From: Gracilibacillus oryzae
Lineage (GTDB): Bacteria; Bacillota; Bacilli; Bacillales; Amphibacillaceae
NCBI RefSeq assembly: GCF_009498735.1
Contig: NZ_ML762424.1
Location: forward strand, 92,619 to 156,618
Direction: 5' to 3'
DNA: 64,000 bases
Position numbers and translations under genes: made by a program
The notes under the pieces: generated by a model
What the model was told of the DNA's origin: nothing
Seen by the model: the letters and a program-made list of their open reading frames with translations, nothing else
The model's database searches: none
Part shown: positions 46,418 through 55,053 of the stretch, one piece after another
Numbering within the stretch: the first letter of the stretch is position 1
Layout of the letters: the number at the start of each line of letters is the position of its first letter

Positions 46418-47422
46418 TCACTCCTCTGGTAAAAATTCATTTGTGAATGCTGATTCCACATCCAGCTCTTTTTCTAATAGTTCATTCTCAAACATCCAGT
46501 CTGCATAGTTTTGCCAAACTTCTGCATCCTGTTCACCCCATCTTGCTGCATCATCCTGATATTTCGGTGAGAGCCATTCCTGACTTGCCTTTACAAGCTC
46601 AGGGTCTAAATCTGGTACTGCTTCAATTAAGATATCAGCAGCTTCACTTGGATTATCGATCGCAAATTGGTAACCTTTTGCTACAGCAGCTACGAATGCA
46701 CTAACTGTTTCTGAATCACTATTAACCATTTCCTCATTTGTAGTGATAACAGGAGTATAGTAATCTAGTTTTTCCGAATAATCGGTTAAATAAAGCATAT
46801 CAAGCTCGACATCTCTTAATTCTGCCTCCACACCTGTCCAGCCATAATAAATCCAGGCAAAATCTACGTCTCTCTCAACTGCTGTAAAAAAGTTCGCTTC
46901 ACCCATATTGATAATCTCAACATCATCAACTGACGCACCTTCTTGTTTCATTAATGAGTCAATAACAGCAGCCTCTACTGGTGCTCCCCAGCCGCCGTAT
47001 GTTTTGCCGGCAAAGTCAGCTGGTGATGTGATGCCTCTGTCGACTGGTGCCGCAAACCCTGATGTGTTGTGCTGGATAACTGCAGCAATTGATACAATTG
47101 GAATATCCTGAACACGGGCTTCTGTGACAGCTTCTTGTGCACTTATACCAAAATCTGCTCGGCCTGATGCTACCATTTGATCTGCTCCTGCTTCACCAGG
47201 CATGACTATTTCTACATTTAATCCTTGTTCTTCAAAGTACCCTTTTTCCTGTGCGACATATAATCCGGTATGATTCGTATTTGGTGTCCAGTCAAGTACA
47301 AAGGTGATGTCTTTTAATTCTTCGGAAGCATTTTCCTCTGCTTCTCCGTTTTCAGTGCTTCCCCCGCCACATGCTGCTAAAAACAAGAGCATGCTGACTG
47401 CTACAACTAAAATTCTTTTCAT
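46418..47422 (-). CDS. thiY: ABC transporter binding lipoprotein (ThiY / NMT1-like)
   Basis: The 334-residue lipoprotein has lipobox LAAC (Cys18) and an NMT1/THI5-like fold: ITFVLDWTPNTNHTGLYVAQEKGYF, GADQMVASGRADFGIS and FAWIYYGWTGVEAEL. ThiY proteins bind formyl-aminopyrimidine thiamine breakdown products for salvage. It is the first gene after the TPP riboswitch and has a good ribosome site. The whole unit matches thiY-binding protein-thiX-thiZ salvage operons. Confidence 0.9.
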   Translation of the reverse strand: MKRILVVAVSMLLFLAACGGGSTENGEAEENASEELKDITFVLDWTPNTNHTGLYVAQEKGYFEEQGLNVEIVMPGEAGADQMVASGRADFGISAQEAVTEARVQDIPIVSIAAVIQHNTSGFAAPVDRGITSPADFAGKTYGGWGAPVEAAVIDSLMKQEGASVDDVEIINMGEANFFTAVERDVDFAWIYYGWTGVEAELRDVELDMLYLTDYSEKLDYYTPVITTNEEMVNSDSETVSAFVAAVAKGYQFAIDNPSEAADILIEAVPDLDPELVKASQEWLSPKYQDDAARWGEQDAEVWQNYADWMFENELLEKELDVESAFTNEFLPEE

Positions 47423-47465
47423 GATTTTTTCCCCCTATAATTGTTTTTACAAGGGAACATACAGC

Positions 47466-47496
47466 AAAAAGCGCTCCAGACATAAGCCTAGAGCGC
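47466..47496 (-). terminator. TPP riboswitch expression-platform terminator
   Basis: On the minus strand GCGCTC and GAGCGC, with five further pairs, form an 11-bp stem around TTAT, then TTTTT. It lies right after the aptamer and before thiY, as expected for ligand-controlled transcription termination. Confidence 0.85.
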
Positions 47497-47515
47497 ATAT
47501 AGATAGCATTATCCC

Positions 47516-47610
47516 ATATGTTCCCTACGCTGGTTCTAACCAGATCAGGTTCTAAGGGTCAGTATCTGTACGGATACAATCTCAACTGGCAACACCAGTC
47601 CCCCCACATT
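47516..47610 (-). ncRNA. TPP (THI-box) riboswitch
   Basis: The minus strand contains the conserved TPP aptamer elements in order: GGGG start, TGAGA, ACCCTT with GAACCTGATCTGG, then GTTAGAACCAGCGTAGGGAA. All landmark positions of the THI box are present. With TPP bound, the downstream hairpin would end transcription of the thiY-thiX-thiZ operon. Confidence 0.95.
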
Positions 47611-47715
47611 TTTTTATGATCTTATCTTATTACTTTGACATAAAACAACAAATAGTTCAAGTTTTTTCTTCTGTACAATTATGTTGAAGATAACGAGAAG
47701 GAAGATGGTTTCTGT

Positions 47716-48363
47716 TTAGAAGTCTAAGGACATCTGCCAATTAATCTTATTCATCGGGCTTCGCTTAGCTAATAGAATTGTTCGCAAATATCTTTTATTT
47801 ATTCTGGCATATTCGTTCGAAAAATTAGCTGAGTGATGTTGCATACCATAATTATATCCAACGATAAATTCGTTCCAATCACGGTAATTTTCCTGTAATT
47901 TTTTCAGCCCTGAACGAAATCGTTCTGCTGCTTCTTCCTCCGTTAAATAACCTAATCGTTGGCCGGCAAGAGCAATAAACAGATATTCTGTCATATCCAC
48001 AGCCAATATTCCGCCTAAAGGTATTCGATGCATTTCATGGTGTATTCCGTTACACTTATGGAAATTATCATCTTCCTGTGACATTGTCTTGAGGATGAAT
48101 TGCCTGCTATCCATGGGCATAAGACTTATTCTGCTGTAAGCTGTATCAAAATCACTCCTCCCTCCTTTTTCAAAACACCAGTCCAATCCTTCTTCAAGGT
48201 CTTGCTTATTTTCTATCTTTCTAGCTTTTAAACCATTGCGGAAAAGCTTCTTATGGCGCCAATATGGCCACAACCCTACAGCTAATATATATTCCTTACG
48301 AGAATTTAATACTAGAATTGCTGTGACAAATTGTTTTATTTCTTTTGGGACCTTTCTTGTCAT
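47716..48363 (-). CDS. DUF1266 domain protein
   Basis: The 215-residue protein has the DUF1266 core: GGILAVDMTEYLFIALAGQRLGYLTEEEA, a helix, then YRDWNEFIVGYNYGMQHH. Its function is unknown. The gene overlaps the J-protein gene by 4 bases and is the last of a three-gene unit starting with an HscC-like Hsp70. Escherichia coli ybeU, next to hscC and djlC, also encodes DUF1266, so the link is seen in distant bacteria. Confidence 0.8.
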   Translation of the reverse strand: MTRKVPKEIKQFVTAILVLNSRKEYILAVGLWPYWRHKKLFRNGLKARKIENKQDLEEGLDWCFEKGGRSDFDTAYSRISLMPMDSRQFILKTMSQEDDNFHKCNGIHHEMHRIPLGGILAVDMTEYLFIALAGQRLGYLTEEEAAERFRSGLKKLQENYRDWNEFIVGYNYGMQHHSANFSNEYARINKRYLRTILLAKRSPMNKINWQMSLDF

Positions 48364-50165
48364 TTTCTAACCTCCCTGTAAAAAGCAATGCGACAACCTC
48401 GGTAAATGCTGAAGATAATGTAGGAGTACAGAAATAAAAGCAATGCAATAAATGGATAATTTAAAAAGGACATTGGTTCGTCAAGTTTCATCGCTCCATC
48501 AGCATACATGTCAGTTATAACAGGTGCCGTTCTGTCATCCTTAGACAGGATTACTTTCGACTCTACTCTATTGGTAACTGCTTCACTATCACTATGATTA
48601 TCGATTGGCCGCCACTCACCTGTTACAATTGTATCGAAGGATTGTGTTGTCGGTAAATTTACCGGTATATCTTCTAACGATTGAGTGAAGATAATTGCCG
48701 TATCCCCCAAGTATCCAACAAAGATGGGTTTCGCATCATCTTCCAGTAGATTCTCTGGATAGGTTGCATCTTCGATGTTATAAAAACCTCTTTCTCTTGT
48801 ATGCCATTCTACTCTTTTGCCAAGGGTTTCATAAAGACCTGTATGTCTTGCATCCTGAATCGATAAAGTTACAAAAGAATGGGGAGTATCTTCTAAATCC
48901 TCTAATTGATTGACTGAATCTATTTTCATCACTTCGACTGACTGGAACAGATTCTGCATCCAGCCAACTAGATCGAGTCCAGTGTGCCGTTCTATATCAT
49001 CTGTCAAACTTACATGAATGATAAAGGTAATTACGGATATAAGAATCAACCATGGAATAAATAAAAATTTCCTGAATAATTTTATCCGTTCTTTCCATGA
49101 AAAGGGAGCCATTTCTTTTTGTACCATTTCATTTTGCACTATAAGTTTTTTACTTTTTGGTATTTGGGCATATAACAGGTTAGCTTCAAGGTTATTTTTT
49201 TCTTCTGCCAGAATTTGTTCAATTATTTCCAGTGCCTTTTCCCAATTTTCTGTCGCCGAATAGGCTTTTGCTAAATGAATTTTAATTTGATGATTAGGTA
49301 TTTTTTCTAAAATATCACTAGCTTCTTTTATTACAATCTGCCAATTCTCCAAATAGGTATAAATACGTACTCTCTCTGCATAACAGTCCCATTCCTCCGG
49401 TTCTATTTCAATTGCCTTGTAATAGGTTTCCAAGGCTAATTCCCATTCCTTTAGTTCTTTATAATAGTGTGCCTGCATTTTCAGCAGATCCGGATCACGA
49501 TCAAATAATTCCATTGCCTTCTGTAATTCTGCAGGATCAAAGGCCGTTTGACCTGTTAATCCGCTATATACATTATCCCGATAGTTTAAAAACAGATCAT
49601 GATCTTTTTCCATATCTTTTATGTATTGAAAGCGCAGATTGTTATGTGATTGAACATATGTCTGAAAAAAATCCTGATTCCAACTTTGCCAATGGAAAAT
49701 TTGATTGAACCACTCCCACACTTCCCTAGGCAAATGATGGTGTTCTTCTAGAAATCGGGTCATTACTCTTTTATTTCTTTCAAATAATTCAACATTCCAT
49801 ATTTCTTCTTGATCAAGCAGGCCTTTCCATTCGTTAATGTCAATTCTTCTCGTATAATCTTCATATATGGATAATATTTGCTCATAGAATGATAAGCTGG
49901 GAGTACTCAAGAATGGTTGTATTGGTGAGGTATGTATGTCAGCATCTTGATTTAACTCGAACTCGATGTGTTCTACTGAATATGCTTCTTTTTCAACAGG
50001 ATTCTTCGCATATTTAACTGCATTGTTATAGGCTTCTCTTAATTTTTGATAGCCAACAGGATTATCCTCTGGATGATTTTTTTTTAATTGTTTGGCATAA
50101 GCCTTTTTAATTGCTGGAATATCCTTTGTTGGCTCTATCTCAAGCAAGTCCCAATCAATAATCAT
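48360..50165 (-). CDS. Membrane-bound J-domain protein with TPR repeats (DjlC-like)
   Basis: The 601-residue protein begins with a short J domain (about 3-55) whose loop reads HPED in place of the usual HPD. A helical region follows, then TPR-like repeats at about 235-330. One helix lies at about 372-392 (FLFIPWLILISVITFIIHV) and another near the end (about 573-590), so an outside loop of about 180 residues lies between. J proteins stimulate the ATPase of Hsp70. The gene overlaps the HscC-like Hsp70 gene by 11 bases, so that is the likely partner. A transmembrane J protein suggests the pair acts near the membrane. Confidence 0.8.
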   Translation of the reverse strand: MIIDWDLLEIEPTKDIPAIKKAYAKQLKKNHPEDNPVGYQKLREAYNNAVKYAKNPVEKEAYSVEHIEFELNQDADIHTSPIQPFLSTPSLSFYEQILSIYEDYTRRIDINEWKGLLDQEEIWNVELFERNKRVMTRFLEEHHHLPREVWEWFNQIFHWQSWNQDFFQTYVQSHNNLRFQYIKDMEKDHDLFLNYRDNVYSGLTGQTAFDPAELQKAMELFDRDPDLLKMQAHYYKELKEWELALETYYKAIEIEPEEWDCYAERVRIYTYLENWQIVIKEASDILEKIPNHQIKIHLAKAYSATENWEKALEIIEQILAEEKNNLEANLLYAQIPKSKKLIVQNEMVQKEMAPFSWKERIKLFRKFLFIPWLILISVITFIIHVSLTDDIERHTGLDLVGWMQNLFQSVEVMKIDSVNQLEDLEDTPHSFVTLSIQDARHTGLYETLGKRVEWHTRERGFYNIEDATYPENLLEDDAKPIFVGYLGDTAIIFTQSLEDIPVNLPTTQSFDTIVTGEWRPIDNHSDSEAVTNRVESKVILSKDDRTAPVITDMYADGAMKLDEPMSFLNYPFIALLLFLYSYIIFSIYRGCRIAFYREVRK

Positions 50166-51861
50166 GTGGATTCCACCCTTCTAATTGATCGAGCCTCCCT
50201 TTCAGAATCTTCGCTGCTTTTTCAATGATATCGGGCCGCTGTGTTTCTAGAGCCTGATCGAATTCTTCTAGTAAATTAGCCACTAATTTTCTTCGATCAC
50301 CTATAAGTTCTTCATACAACCTTTCTCCTCTAGCTAATAGTAAGCGATTTTCTTCTTTATCCTTTGGATGTACTTTTAATTGTGCGATCTTTTCCAATTG
50401 TTGTTCTAGTTCTTCATTAGTTAACATTCCAGGATTTTGTTCAATAACAATGCTTTTTGTTTCCTGTGTAGTAACAGAGATACAATCAACGGCTAGGATA
50501 CCATTTACATCATATGTATAACGGACATCAATCATTTCTTCTCCTGCAGGCGCAGGGGGAACCTGAATGCGCACTTCTCCGATTTTCAGATTATCTTTCG
50601 TTTTTCTGCTTTCCCCTTGATAAACATCCACCAATATTTGTTCCTGATTATCATACACAGTATATAATCTTTTTTGGATACTGATTGGAATAGGAGTATT
50701 TCTTTCGATTATCGGAAAAAAATATCCGCTCTCCCATTGATTCTGACCGATTTCCTTTACGACACCTGTCCCTAGTGTAAATGGACAAACATCTGTAAGG
50801 ATTACTTCTTTTAAAGATTCTGCTCTTTGTTTTAATGCTGCTTGAATGGCAGCTCCAAGTGCAACAGATTCATCTGGATCAATTGGCGAAAAAGGGATTC
50901 GGCCGAGCATTTTACTAACAACTGTTTTAATTAATGGCATTCTTGTAGCCCCGCCAACTAAAACTACCGCATCTAATTCATTTGGTTGTAAAGAAGCATC
51001 TTGCATGGCACGGTGTAATGGTTCGCGAAGTTTAATTATCAAATCATGTGTAATCTCTTCAAATTTCTCAACCGTCATTTTTACTGTTTCATTTTGTCCA
51101 TCAATAGTAAATACAAGTTCCGCTGTGTTACCATTCGTTAAATTTCTTTTGCAAATTTCTGCTTTTTTTACTAAGGCAGCTTTTTCTTTGGTAGTTATCT
51201 GCTGTTGAGAGTATCCTCTTTTTGATAAAGCATAATGGATGAGGGCATCAGTAAAATCAGTCCCCCCTAAATAATTGTTGCCGGCGATTGCTCGAACTTG
51301 AATAACACCTTCAAATTTCTCTAAAATCGACACATCATATGTTCCGCCACCTAAATCGAACACAAGAAAATTCGCATCTGTCTCTCGTTCATGAATTCCG
51401 TAAGACAATGCTGCAGCTGTCGGTTCACTAATCAGTCTTTCAACACGCAGACCAGCTAATTCCCCAGCTCTTTTCGTTGCTTTTCTTTGAGCATCATTAA
51501 AATAGGCGGGGACACTGATAACCGCCTCTTCAATCGTCTCATTCAAAAATTTTTCTGCCTCGATTTTTAATTTTTTTAATAAGAAGGATGAAAGATCAAC
51601 TGCTGAATAATACTTTTTCCCTAACATCATTTGTTTTTCTGTTCCCATATTCCGTTTAAACAGGGCAACCGTTTGTTCAGGATAGGTAATTAACCTTTCT
51701 TTAGCAACTTTTCCAATAAAAAGTTCTCCATTTTCATCCATACTAACAATCGATGGTGTAAGATTTTCTCCAAGTGAATTCGGTATTATCTTTGCTTTTG
51801 CACCGTCCCAATAGGCCATTACACTATTAGAAGTACCTAGATCGATTCCTATTATTGTCAT
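50155..51861 (-). CDS. HscC-like Hsp70 chaperone
   Basis: The 568-residue protein has a full Hsp70 ATPase domain: GIDLGTSNSVMAYW, RLISEPTAAALSYG, FDLGGGTYDVSILE and VVLVGGATRMPLI. A substrate-binding beta domain follows (about 365-470), then a short helical lid. It is shorter than DnaK and ends without the EEVD-like tail. Size and NIIPNS-type start fit HscC. ATP-dependent folding or remodelling of a limited client set is expected. It is the first gene of the unit. Confidence 0.85.
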   Translation of the reverse strand: MTIIGIDLGTSNSVMAYWDGAKAKIIPNSLGENLTPSIVSMDENGELFIGKVAKERLITYPEQTVALFKRNMGTEKQMMLGKKYYSAVDLSSFLLKKLKIEAEKFLNETIEEAVISVPAYFNDAQRKATKRAGELAGLRVERLISEPTAAALSYGIHERETDANFLVFDLGGGTYDVSILEKFEGVIQVRAIAGNNYLGGTDFTDALIHYALSKRGYSQQQITTKEKAALVKKAEICKRNLTNGNTAELVFTIDGQNETVKMTVEKFEEITHDLIIKLREPLHRAMQDASLQPNELDAVVLVGGATRMPLIKTVVSKMLGRIPFSPIDPDESVALGAAIQAALKQRAESLKEVILTDVCPFTLGTGVVKEIGQNQWESGYFFPIIERNTPIPISIQKRLYTVYDNQEQILVDVYQGESRKTKDNLKIGEVRIQVPPAPAGEEMIDVRYTYDVNGILAVDCISVTTQETKSIVIEQNPGMLTNEELEQQLEKIAQLKVHPKDKEENRLLLARGERLYEELIGDRRKLVANLLEEFDQALETQRPDIIEKAAKILKGRLDQLEGWNPHDY

Positions 51862-52227
51862 GTTCTCACCTCTAATTTACGCTATATGTTAATTTTTAAC
51901 TATGTTCACAAATAATACTATAAAAAATCATGCACTTTGTACAGTTACTTTTTACCTGTTCTTAAATGACTGTTTAAGGTGATCGCAACAATAAAGAAGA
52001 TATAAGCAGTAAAATTATCCTATAAATTTTTCTAAACGTTTTATGTTCCTGTTTGTTTAGCAAATACCATATCTTATGGAAACTAGCTATGAGAAGACTT
52101 ATATCTTGCAAAATTGAAAGATAATTTGTTATGATGGCAATTGCCTTGAAACTGAGATAATACATATTTCTTATCGTTCAAGCCAACATAACCAAGATGG
52201 AATAAACATGAAAGGAAGTTTGAATAA
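51862..52227. other. Divergent promoter region between the Hsp70 and wrbA genes
   Basis: The 366 bases are AT-rich. A promoter for wrbA is visible (52106-52135, listed separately). No CIRCE operator (TTAGCACTC-N9-GAGTGCTAA) is present, so the Hsp70 gene is not under HrcA by that signal. No gene was found. Confidence 0.5.
52106..52135 (+). promoter_or_regulatory. Probable sigma-A promoter of wrbA
   Basis: TTGCAA (52106-52111) and TATGAT (52130-52135) are 18 bases apart and about 90 bases before the start codon. Confidence 0.5.
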
Positions 52228-52824
52228 ATGGTTAAGGTAGCAGTAGTTTATTATAGCTCGACAGGAACAAACTATCAGCTTGCTAAATGGGCTGAAGATG
52301 CATTAAAAGAAGCTGGAGCAGAGGTAAAGGTTGTGCGGACTCAAGAATTAGCACCAGATGCAGCGATTGACTCGAATCCGGCATGGAGAAAACATGTTGA
52401 CGAAACACAACATGTTCCTGTAGCAACTTCTGATGATATTGAATGGGCTGATGCGATTATTTTCAGTATGCCGACACGTTTCGGAAATGTGCCATCACAA
52501 ATGAAACAATTTATCGATTCACAAGGTGGTCTGTGGGCTTCTGGCAAAACTGCAAATAAAGTCGTGACAGCAATGTCATCAGCATCCAACCCTCACGGCG
52601 GGCATGAAGCGACATTATTAAGCTTCTATATTTCCATGATGCACTGGGGCGCAGTAATTGTACCTCCAGGATATACGGATGACAGTGCCTATGAATCTGG
52701 CGGTAATCCATACGGAACAAGTGTGACACATGCACAAGACGGTTCTTTGATTGAAAATGTGGAAAATGCGGTAAAACACCAGGCAAGACGTGTAGCAGAT
52801 GTAGCTAAAAAACTTCACGGATAA
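52228..52824 (+). CDS. wrbA: WrbA-type NAD(P)H:quinone oxidoreductase
   Basis: The 198-residue flavodoxin-like protein has the FMN phosphate loop YYSSTGTNYQLA, the family insert RFGNVPSQMKQFIDSQGGLW, and the MSSASNPHGGHEATL loop. WrbA proteins reduce quinones by two electrons, avoiding radicals, and often rise in stress. The start is ATG 52228 after AAAGGAAG. It is a single gene with its own terminator. Confidence 0.93.
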   Translation: MVKVAVVYYSSTGTNYQLAKWAEDALKEAGAEVKVVRTQELAPDAAIDSNPAWRKHVDETQHVPVATSDDIEWADAIIFSMPTRFGNVPSQMKQFIDSQGGLWASGKTANKVVTAMSSASNPHGGHEATLLSFYISMMHWGAVIVPPGYTDDSAYESGGNPYGTSVTHAQDGSLIENVENAVKHQARRVADVAKKLHG

Positions 52825-52830
52825 TTCAGT

Positions 52831-52854
52831 GAGAGGAAAGACATCTTTCCTCTC
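52831..52854 (+). terminator. Terminator of wrbA
   Basis: GAGAGGAAAGA and TCTTTCCTCTC pair over 10-11 bases, followed by TTATTT. Confidence 0.8.
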
Positions 52855-52859
52855 TTATT

Positions 52860-53024
52860 TCAAATAGATAATTCTGTTTCCAGATAACTGTTTAAGCGAA
52901 CCAGATTTCCGCCTTGATAATAATCAAATGAAATGTTTGTTGTTTCCCCGTAAAGTGTAAGTTCCCCTTCCGGCTGCATTAAGCTCATTGCTGCAATTGA
53001 ATTTCCTTTACTACCTCTAATGTT
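52860..53024 (-). pseudogene. Detached C-terminal 54 codons of the DUF3221 lipoprotein
   Basis: Directly after the TAA at 53025 the same frame stays open for 54 codons and ends at TGA 52860. It reads protein-like (NIRGSKGNSIAAMSLMQPEG, later YYQGGNLVRLNSYLET). Being in the same frame without a start codon at its head, it looks like the original C-terminus cut off by a nonsense change. Confidence 0.6.
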
Positions 53025-53825
53025 TTAAATTATCTCATTGATTTCCTTTTGATCAGAAGTATTGAACAATATGTTATCCCCCGCTTTAACCTCTACTTTA
53101 TGATAAGACTGATCAGGGATGATAATCTCCGCAAGGGGTATATCTGCAACCAATAATGTTGACTCACTATTATTACAATTCACTATTTCAAAAGAAACTG
53201 TCTGGCTTTCCGTCAAAAAATACTCCAATTGACTACATGTAATGTGGCGAATGGCATTTTCTTCGGATCCGTACTGATCCTCTGAACTATCAATAACTAC
53301 TTCGATTTGCTTGTTCACATAGTTTATGTTCATAAAAACTGGATCACCTTCTGTTGTATATTGAACCATTCTTATTTGTTCTTCCTTCCCATTCTGTACA
53401 GCTTGCCTGAATGTTTCCAGCTCGATTAGGTTCATTTTCTGATCTTGTTGTAAGATGATATCATCGTCCTCGTCAACCACTCTTTTTATTTGACTAGCAG
53501 TACTTTGTTCTGGGTATGATTCTGCAACAGCTCCGTGAGTTACTTCCACCTTTTCACCTGTCTGTAAAGATTCTGACAGTTTATTACCCTCTACACGAAA
53601 ACTAATCGCATTACCTGCTTTTTCTGATAATTCTTCTATTGGAATCTCAGAAAATGGTTCTTGCAGTTTCTTCTCTACTACCATTATTCGCTCATCCCCT
53701 ACATCTGCAACATAACCAGTCATACTGTTCTCATTATCTGCGTAATTATTATCACCATCAGTCATGTTACCAGTTCCACAAGCTGCAAGAATTACAAGGA
53801 AAAAGGTTAATATATATTTCATCAA
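53025..53825 (-). CDS. DUF3221 lipoprotein, probably truncated by an in-frame stop
   Basis: The 266-residue lipoprotein has lipobox LAAC (Cys16) and a DUF3221/YobA-like domain at about 35-115 (MTGYVADVGDERIMVV, then GAVAESYPEQSTASQI). A second domain follows at about 135-266. Its function is not known; such proteins sit on the outer membrane face of bacilli. The frame continues past the stop TAA with 54 codons of protein-like sequence, so the present end is probably premature. One base change in TAA would restore a 321-residue protein. Confidence 0.75.
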   Translation of the reverse strand: MMKYILTFFLVILAACGTGNMTDGDNNYADNENSMTGYVADVGDERIMVVEKKLQEPFSEIPIEELSEKAGNAISFRVEGNKLSESLQTGEKVEVTHGAVAESYPEQSTASQIKRVVDEDDDIILQQDQKMNLIELETFRQAVQNGKEEQIRMVQYTTEGDPVFMNINYVNKQIEVVIDSSEDQYGSEENAIRHITCSQLEYFLTESQTVSFEIVNCNNSESTLLVADIPLAEIIIPDQSYHKVEVKAGDNILFNTSDQKEINEII

Positions 53826-53873
53826 ATCACCCTGCCTTTTTACTTTTATAGTCGAATTAAAAATAAAAAGGTT

Positions 53874-54857
53874 TCAAGATGTTGTTTCATTTCCATGCTG
53901 TGTTAAGACTTCTTGCAAGAAAAGCTTGGTGAATTTATCTTGTTCTTCGAGAAAAGGAGTGTGGGCAGATGATTCAAAGGTATACATTTTCTTATGCGGG
54001 GCTCTTATTAATTCAAAAAAACGTTTTGCTTCATTATAGGTAGTTTGGTAATCATACTTGCCTTGCATGATATATACCGGAATTTCAAAGCTGTTAGCTA
54101 ATTCCACCAGATCTGTTTTAGCAATCGTCTCGCCAAATGCTTGATAGGTTGTGAATAGACCTCTCGGGAAATTAAGTTTTTCTTTCCACGTATATTCCCT
54201 GCACTTTAATATCTCCATCAATCCATGTTTTTGTTTATAATTCTCACGTTTCATACCGCCACCATATTTTATTAAGTAACGATTCAACACATCTCGATAA
54301 TTCTTATCTTGATAAAAATTTTCATCAAAATTAATCTTTCTTATCTTTCTCTCCGCTTTTTTATCATTCCTGGCAATCGATGTATGGAGTAAGAATTGAT
54401 AAGTTTCTTCATTTGAATTAAAATGTCTGCCCATTTGTCCTGAACCGATATAAGCGTAATAATGCTCCGGATGCTTGGAGGCAGCTACACTACCCAATAA
54501 TGTTCCCCATGAATGACCAAACAAATAAATCTTGTCTTTACCGAACTCTTTCTTTAAGAATTCAGTAATCTTTAATGTGTCATCAATAAAACGATCAATA
54601 GTTAAAGGACCTTGCGTTTTCGCATCAAAAGACATACCTGTTCCTCTTTGATCCCAATAACAAACGGTTACATATTTCGACCATTCTAGTCCAGATGCTT
54701 TTATCATCGGGTATTGAGGATAGCCAGGACCACCATGCAGAAATAGTAATACAGGGTTATTAAGATTTTCTCCTTCAATAATCATGCCATGCTTATGCCC
54801 ATCAATAGAAATAAATTCTTTTCTAAATATTTTACTTGCTTGCATGTCTTCCATCAT
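53874..54857 (-). CDS. Alpha/beta hydrolase (proline iminopeptidase-like, S33)
   Basis: The 327-residue protein has the S33 marks: FLHGGPGYPQYP (oxyanion loop), VCYWDQRGTGMS, the nucleophile elbow GHSWGTLLG, then Asp in QGKYDYQTTY and His in SSAHTPFLEE. It has a lid region at about 150-240. The family holds prolyl aminopeptidases and related hydrolases; the exact substrate is not clear. The start is ATG 54857, with AGGTGGG 6 bases ahead, instead of the longer TTG frame to 54881. Confidence 0.85.
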   Translation of the reverse strand: MMEDMQASKIFRKEFISIDGHKHGMIIEGENLNNPVLLFLHGGPGYPQYPMIKASGLEWSKYVTVCYWDQRGTGMSFDAKTQGPLTIDRFIDDTLKITEFLKKEFGKDKIYLFGHSWGTLLGSVAASKHPEHYYAYIGSGQMGRHFNSNEETYQFLLHTSIARNDKKAERKIRKINFDENFYQDKNYRDVLNRYLIKYGGGMKRENYKQKHGLMEILKCREYTWKEKLNFPRGLFTTYQAFGETIAKTDLVELANSFEIPVYIMQGKYDYQTTYNEAKRFFELIRAPHKKMYTFESSAHTPFLEEQDKFTKLFLQEVLTQHGNETTS

Positions 54858-54995
54858 TCCATACCCACCTTTTCTTTCCAAAGTAGTCTTTTCCTCTCAG
54901 CACGTTCCCTTACCTATACGATCAGGAATTATAAAGGATTCACCATTACTGGAATTATATCCCGCTGACAATATTGAGAATCCAACACAGTAAAA

Positions 54996-55025
54996 AAGCA
55001 GCTGGTTACAATCAACCAACTGCTT
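54996..55025 (-). terminator. Terminator of the znuA-like gene
   Basis: AAGCAGCTGGTT and AACCAACTGCTT pair over 12 positions with a single G-U-type change and are followed on the minus strand by TTTT. Confidence 0.75.
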
Positions 55026-55053
55026 TCTGATATTATTTTATTTCATCATTTTA

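Noticed and set aside
51862-52227. CIRCE operator for the Hsp70 gene
   Set aside because: No TTAGCACTC/GAGTGCTAA pair was found.
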